Shown piece after piece: positions 22,834-25,882 of a stretch of 25,882 nucleotides of DNA. The notes below the pieces were generated by a model. The model did no database searches. It was given only the letters and a program-made list of their open reading frames with translations, and was not told the origin of the DNA. The stretch comes from JBKEBX01 sp047974615 (GTDB lineage: Bacteria; Bacillota; Clostridia; Lachnospirales; CAMZNU01): NCBI GenBank assembly GCA_047974615.1, contig JBKECM010000005.1, positions 1-25,882 on the forward strand, given 5' to 3'. Position 1 is the first letter of the stretch, and each line of letters begins with the position of its first letter. The position numbers were made by a program, and so were the translations under genes.

Positions 22834-25800
22834 ATGATTAGAATAAAAAAATTATTAGCTATGATAATAGTGGTTGTAATGGTTTTTAGTAGTATTTTTA
22901 ATAATGTTGTATATGCAAGTAATAGTTTTAATTTAAATATAGATAGTGTTACTAGTGGTTCTGGTCGTTCAGACCTTTCTATGTCTTGGAATGAAGTTAA
23001 GTTTTCCGGTAAAAGTACAAGATACTCTTTAGCTAGGCTTAATACTAGAACTGGAATATGGGAGTTGCGTGGTAATTATTCTTTAGAAAAAGTTAGAGTT
23101 CTTAATGTCTATCCTGATGTTAGTGGTTCTGATGGTTTAAAGTCATGGATGAATGTTTTAAATAATTCAAATGATAAAGTTAATATTGAAGTAACTGCAG
23201 TTTCAATTTCTGAGTTCAATAGTAGACCAGATACTTATTTGAAAAAAGATACTTTAAATCCAGACTTATATAATTACGATGTAATAGTTTTTGGCTTTTG
23301 GGATTCTAATAACAATAGAGATCTTGGAACTAGTGCATCACAACTAGTTCAAAAGTTTATAGATAATGGTGGTGGTGTAATCTTTGGACATGATACAGTT
23401 CAACATTTAGGCAGACAAAGTGTATTTACTAGTCTTGTGGAAAATAACTTAAGTGTTAAGATTATGGAAAGAGATAAAACAAAATGGGTGTATAGTGACA
23501 AAATAAAGGTTAAAAAACAAGGTAGCGTGACTACATATCCTTTTGATATAACGGGCAAAGACTTAGTTATTCCTTTAAGTCACACTGTTAATCAAGTACC
23601 AACTAATCCTGATAGTGTTTATATGTCTTTTGTAAAAAATTACTATCCTTCACCGGGAGATGGACCATACTATAGCTACAACGTTAATAGTAGTGCTAAA
23701 GAAGACCAATATGCTACGGTTAACGGTGTTTCTTATGATGTTAATTCTTATCTTATGGTAGAGGGAAATACTGCGTTAATTCAAACTGGGCATACTATGG
23801 GTAAAACAAATGAGGCTGAACGTATGGTTTTAGCTAATCTTATTTATGCTATGGCTCAAACAAACGTAGAGCTTAACACAATAGATCAAATACTTGATGC
23901 TAATGCACCTACAAAGCCTACTTACAGTATTACTAATAACGAAAGTATATCTTTTGCATCAACAGATCAAGGGGATACCTACAAATATAGAGTTATTGCT
24001 ACTCCTATGGATAAAAGTATAACAAGTGAATGGGATAATATTACTAAAGTTTTAGGTAATAGCAATATAACTAGTTATGGTAATGATGTTAAGTTTTCTG
24101 ATATAGAAAGCGTAAATGTAGTGGGTGGCTTGAAAAATTTTATATACACTATTGATAATAATCCTAATACTGAGTTGCAAGATGGTAATACGTTAGGTAT
24201 TAATGGTAAAATAAATATTCCAACTCCTTTTACAGGGCTTACAAATGACCAATATATTCATTTTGCAGCAGTTGATTTAGGTGGTAATATAAGTGAAACT
24301 TCTACTTATTTAATATGGGATATTGTTCCTAAAGTGCCTGTAAACATACATTATAAAAACAAAGAAGGTCAGACTATTGATCCTTCTGTTACAAGTAACG
24401 AGATGATAGGTGCGACTTTTTCTATACCTACTAAAAAAATAGATGGATATGAATTTGTAGAGGCACAACCTAGTCAAAGCATCGTTATAAAGGCTAACGT
24501 TGATAATAGTATAACTTTTGTATATAACGAAATTTTAACTAAAGAATTTTATCTTGCAGAATATCGTACTATTCCTACATCAACGGTTACTATAAATTCT
24601 GAGAAAAAAACTATTAGCTATCCGAAGGGAAGTATTTTAACTACTGTTGTGCCGGTATATAAAAACTATATCTTTAAAGGATTTTACACAACAGGTACTG
24701 CAACGGATAATGGAACAAATAAAGTTAGTGTTTCTGGAACTACTGCTAATATTCCATTTTTAAATAATGATAAAATATTTGTTCACTATGATAGAAAAGT
24801 TGCTACTGCAAAGGTTTCTGTTGTACGTAGTGATGATAATTCTGTTGTTTTAGGCGAGCTTACTAAAACTGCACACGTAGGTGATGTAGCTACTATACTA
24901 GGTTCGGAAATAGCTAGTATAGATATAGATGATATAGACTGTTATACAAATGCGTCATTAATAATCGAAACTAAAAATATTACTTTAACTGGTAATTCTG
25001 TAGATGATACAATTATAATTGAACTTGAACCACGTGTTAAAACAATAAATTATTTAGGTATAGATTATAATGATAATGAGAAAATAAGCGATTTAGGCTC
25101 TAAACAAGTAACTTATGGAACTGAAAAGGTTGTTGATGTTCCAAAAGATAGTTTTGCTGGTTGGACTTTAAACGAGGGTCAAGAAAATCTCACTATGGAT
25201 TTTAGCAAGCAAAGTAGCGTTGTAAATGTTGGTTACTATAAGGGCGTACCTACAAATAGAGCTTATGACTATTCAGTTGACTATTTGAACTTTATAGATA
25301 AGGAACAATTAGAACCTACTTTAAATGAGCCTTCTATGGATATTACTACTCAGAAGGATTTGGAGTTTCCAAGTGTTAAGGGCATATATATTGATGAGGC
25401 GGAACGTAATGTTGATTTTACTGTTGCTCAAATCGTTATTACTCCTCCTGAAAATACTTCTGGTAGTGCAGTTACGTTAACCTATAACTTTGACGAATAT
25501 CTCAACTATTTACCTATGGTTGGGACTGATGGAAAGTATATAAGTGGACATTATGATATAGATATTATGTATATACCTACAGTTGAAGTTACCTATAAGG
25601 AATATGTTCTTGACCAAGAAGATGTGGCACAACTTACTGATACTATAAAGTTTCAAACTTTGATGGCTTTACCTGGTAAACCGAAACAGTACTATAGTAC
25701 ACTACCTCTTGAAAACTATAATATAGTAGAAGTTAAACTAAATGATGTAGAACAACCTAATCCTGAAAATTTTGACTTTAAAATCGAAACTTTAAACTAT

Positions 25801-25882
25801 AATGAGCATGTAGATGTTACTTATGATGAGAAGGATTATAATTTAACTATTATTGCTGAAAGTTTATCATCTGATATTAGCC
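22834..25882 (+). CDS. Large secreted surface protein, DUF5057-like, partial
   Basis: The frame is open for 1016 codons and leaves the window; the C-terminus is not seen. GGAGG (22823-22827) precedes the ATG. A signal peptide covers residues 1-28 (basic MIRIKK, hydrophobic core, VVYA-S). Residues about 83-345 look like a DUF5057 domain: VRVLNVYPDV and LKSWMNVLN near its start, YDVIVFGFWDSN, then GGGVIFGHDT. Next come Ig/Fn3-like beta segments and, near 500-570, a MucBP-like repeat (VPVNIHYKNKEGQTIDP). Further beta modules follow, including AGWTLNEGQENL. Presumably cell-wall attached further on. The close lipoprotein neighbour suggests a shared transcript. Confidence 0.8.
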   Translation, partial: MIRIKKLLAMIIVVVMVFSSIFNNVVYASNSFNLNIDSVTSGSGRSDLSMSWNEVKFSGKSTRYSLARLNTRTGIWELRGNYSLEKVRVLNVYPDVSGSDGLKSWMNVLNNSNDKVNIEVTAVSISEFNSRPDTYLKKDTLNPDLYNYDVIVFGFWDSNNNRDLGTSASQLVQKFIDNGGGVIFGHDTVQHLGRQSVFTSLVENNLSVKIMERDKTKWVYSDKIKVKKQGSVTTYPFDITGKDLVIPLSHTVNQVPTNPDSVYMSFVKNYYPSPGDGPYYSYNVNSSAKEDQYATVNGVSYDVNSYLMVEGNTALIQTGHTMGKTNEAERMVLANLIYAMAQTNVELNTIDQILDANAPTKPTYSITNNESISFASTDQGDTYKYRVIATPMDKSITSEWDNITKVLGNSNITSYGNDVKFSDIESVNVVGGLKNFIYTIDNNPNTELQDGNTLGINGKINIPTPFTGLTNDQYIHFAAVDLGGNISETSTYLIWDIVPKVPVNIHYKNKEGQTIDPSVTSNEMIGATFSIPTKKIDGYEFVEAQPSQSIVIKANVDNSITFVYNEILTKEFYLAEYRTIPTSTVTINSEKKTISYPKGSILTTVVPVYKNYIFKGFYTTGTATDNGTNKVSVSGTTANIPFLNNDKIFVHYDRKVATAKVSVVRSDDNSVVLGELTKTAHVGDVATILGSEIASIDIDDIDCYTNASLIIETKNITLTGNSVDDTIIIELEPRVKTINYLGIDYNDNEKISDLGSKQVTYGTEKVVDVPKDSFAGWTLNEGQENLTMDFSKQSSVVNVGYYKGVPTNRAYDYSVDYLNFIDKEQLEPTLNEPSMDITTQKDLEFPSVKGIYIDEAERNVDFTVAQIVITPPENTSGSAVTLTYNFDEYLNYLPMVGTDGKYISGHYDIDIMYIPTVEVTYKEYVLDQEDVAQLTDTIKFQTLMALPGKPKQYYSTLPLENYNIVEVKLNDVEQPNPENFDFKIETLNYNEHVDVTYDEKDYNLTIIAESLSSDIS

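Overview
The window comes from a low-GC Gram-positive anaerobe of the class Clostridia, probably Lachnospirales-like. The reasons are strongly AT-rich coding with Bacillota-type ribosome binding sites, the gene order rnhB / FlhB-like / pgeF / DUF512 / der / plsY / gpsA, an IscR-NifS-NifU iron-sulfur set, several TTG starts and lipobox or Gram-positive-type exported proteins. No rRNA, tRNA, CRISPR array or phage module was seen.

Layout. Positions 1-160 hold a nested inverted repeat beside a minus-strand RarD-type transporter (161-1048). The gap before rnhB (1049-1449) holds the rarD promoter, a 127-bp element with near-perfect terminal inverted repeats, and an rnhB promoter so close to the ATG that the transcript may be leaderless. 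From 1450 to 12366 is a tightly packed plus-strand run of conserved genes: RNase HII, a stand-alone FlhB C-terminal-domain protein, PgeF, a DUF512/PDZ Fe-S protein, the ribosome GTPase Der, PlsY and GpsA (phospholipid synthesis), an M42 aminopeptidase, a large membrane sensor with two solute-binding-like domains plus GGDEF and EAL domains, and RidA.

The accessory centre (12401-17634) is a cluster of type IV pilin-like genes with no assembly ATPase or platform protein beside it. It starts at a palindromic promoter, encodes five prepilin-like proteins and ends at a strong terminator. Three of the five carry the same C-terminal domain, which resembles the beta-rich tail of PilX-type minor pilins. 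The domain sits on two different kinds of N-terminal pilin stem. A frameshifted remnant of a fourth copy lies between the two halves of the cluster. This looks like a locus that grows by duplication, domain exchange and decay, and it is the best candidate here for an undescribed system.

Next come iscR-nifS-nifU with a clear promoter and repeat/palindrome operator candidates, a shared terminator, and a small minus-strand gene broken by one stop codon. After these are a collagen-like (G-X-Y) protein without a signal peptide, an orphan lipoprotein of the ABC solute-binding type, and the first 1016 codons of a very large secreted surface protein with a DUF5057-like domain and MucBP-like repeats that runs out of the window.

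One regulatory link stands out. The half-site ATAGTAATAT / ATATTACTAT in the pilin-cluster promoter palindrome also forms the palindrome just downstream of the iscR promoter, with a half-site spacing that differs by exactly 10 bp.
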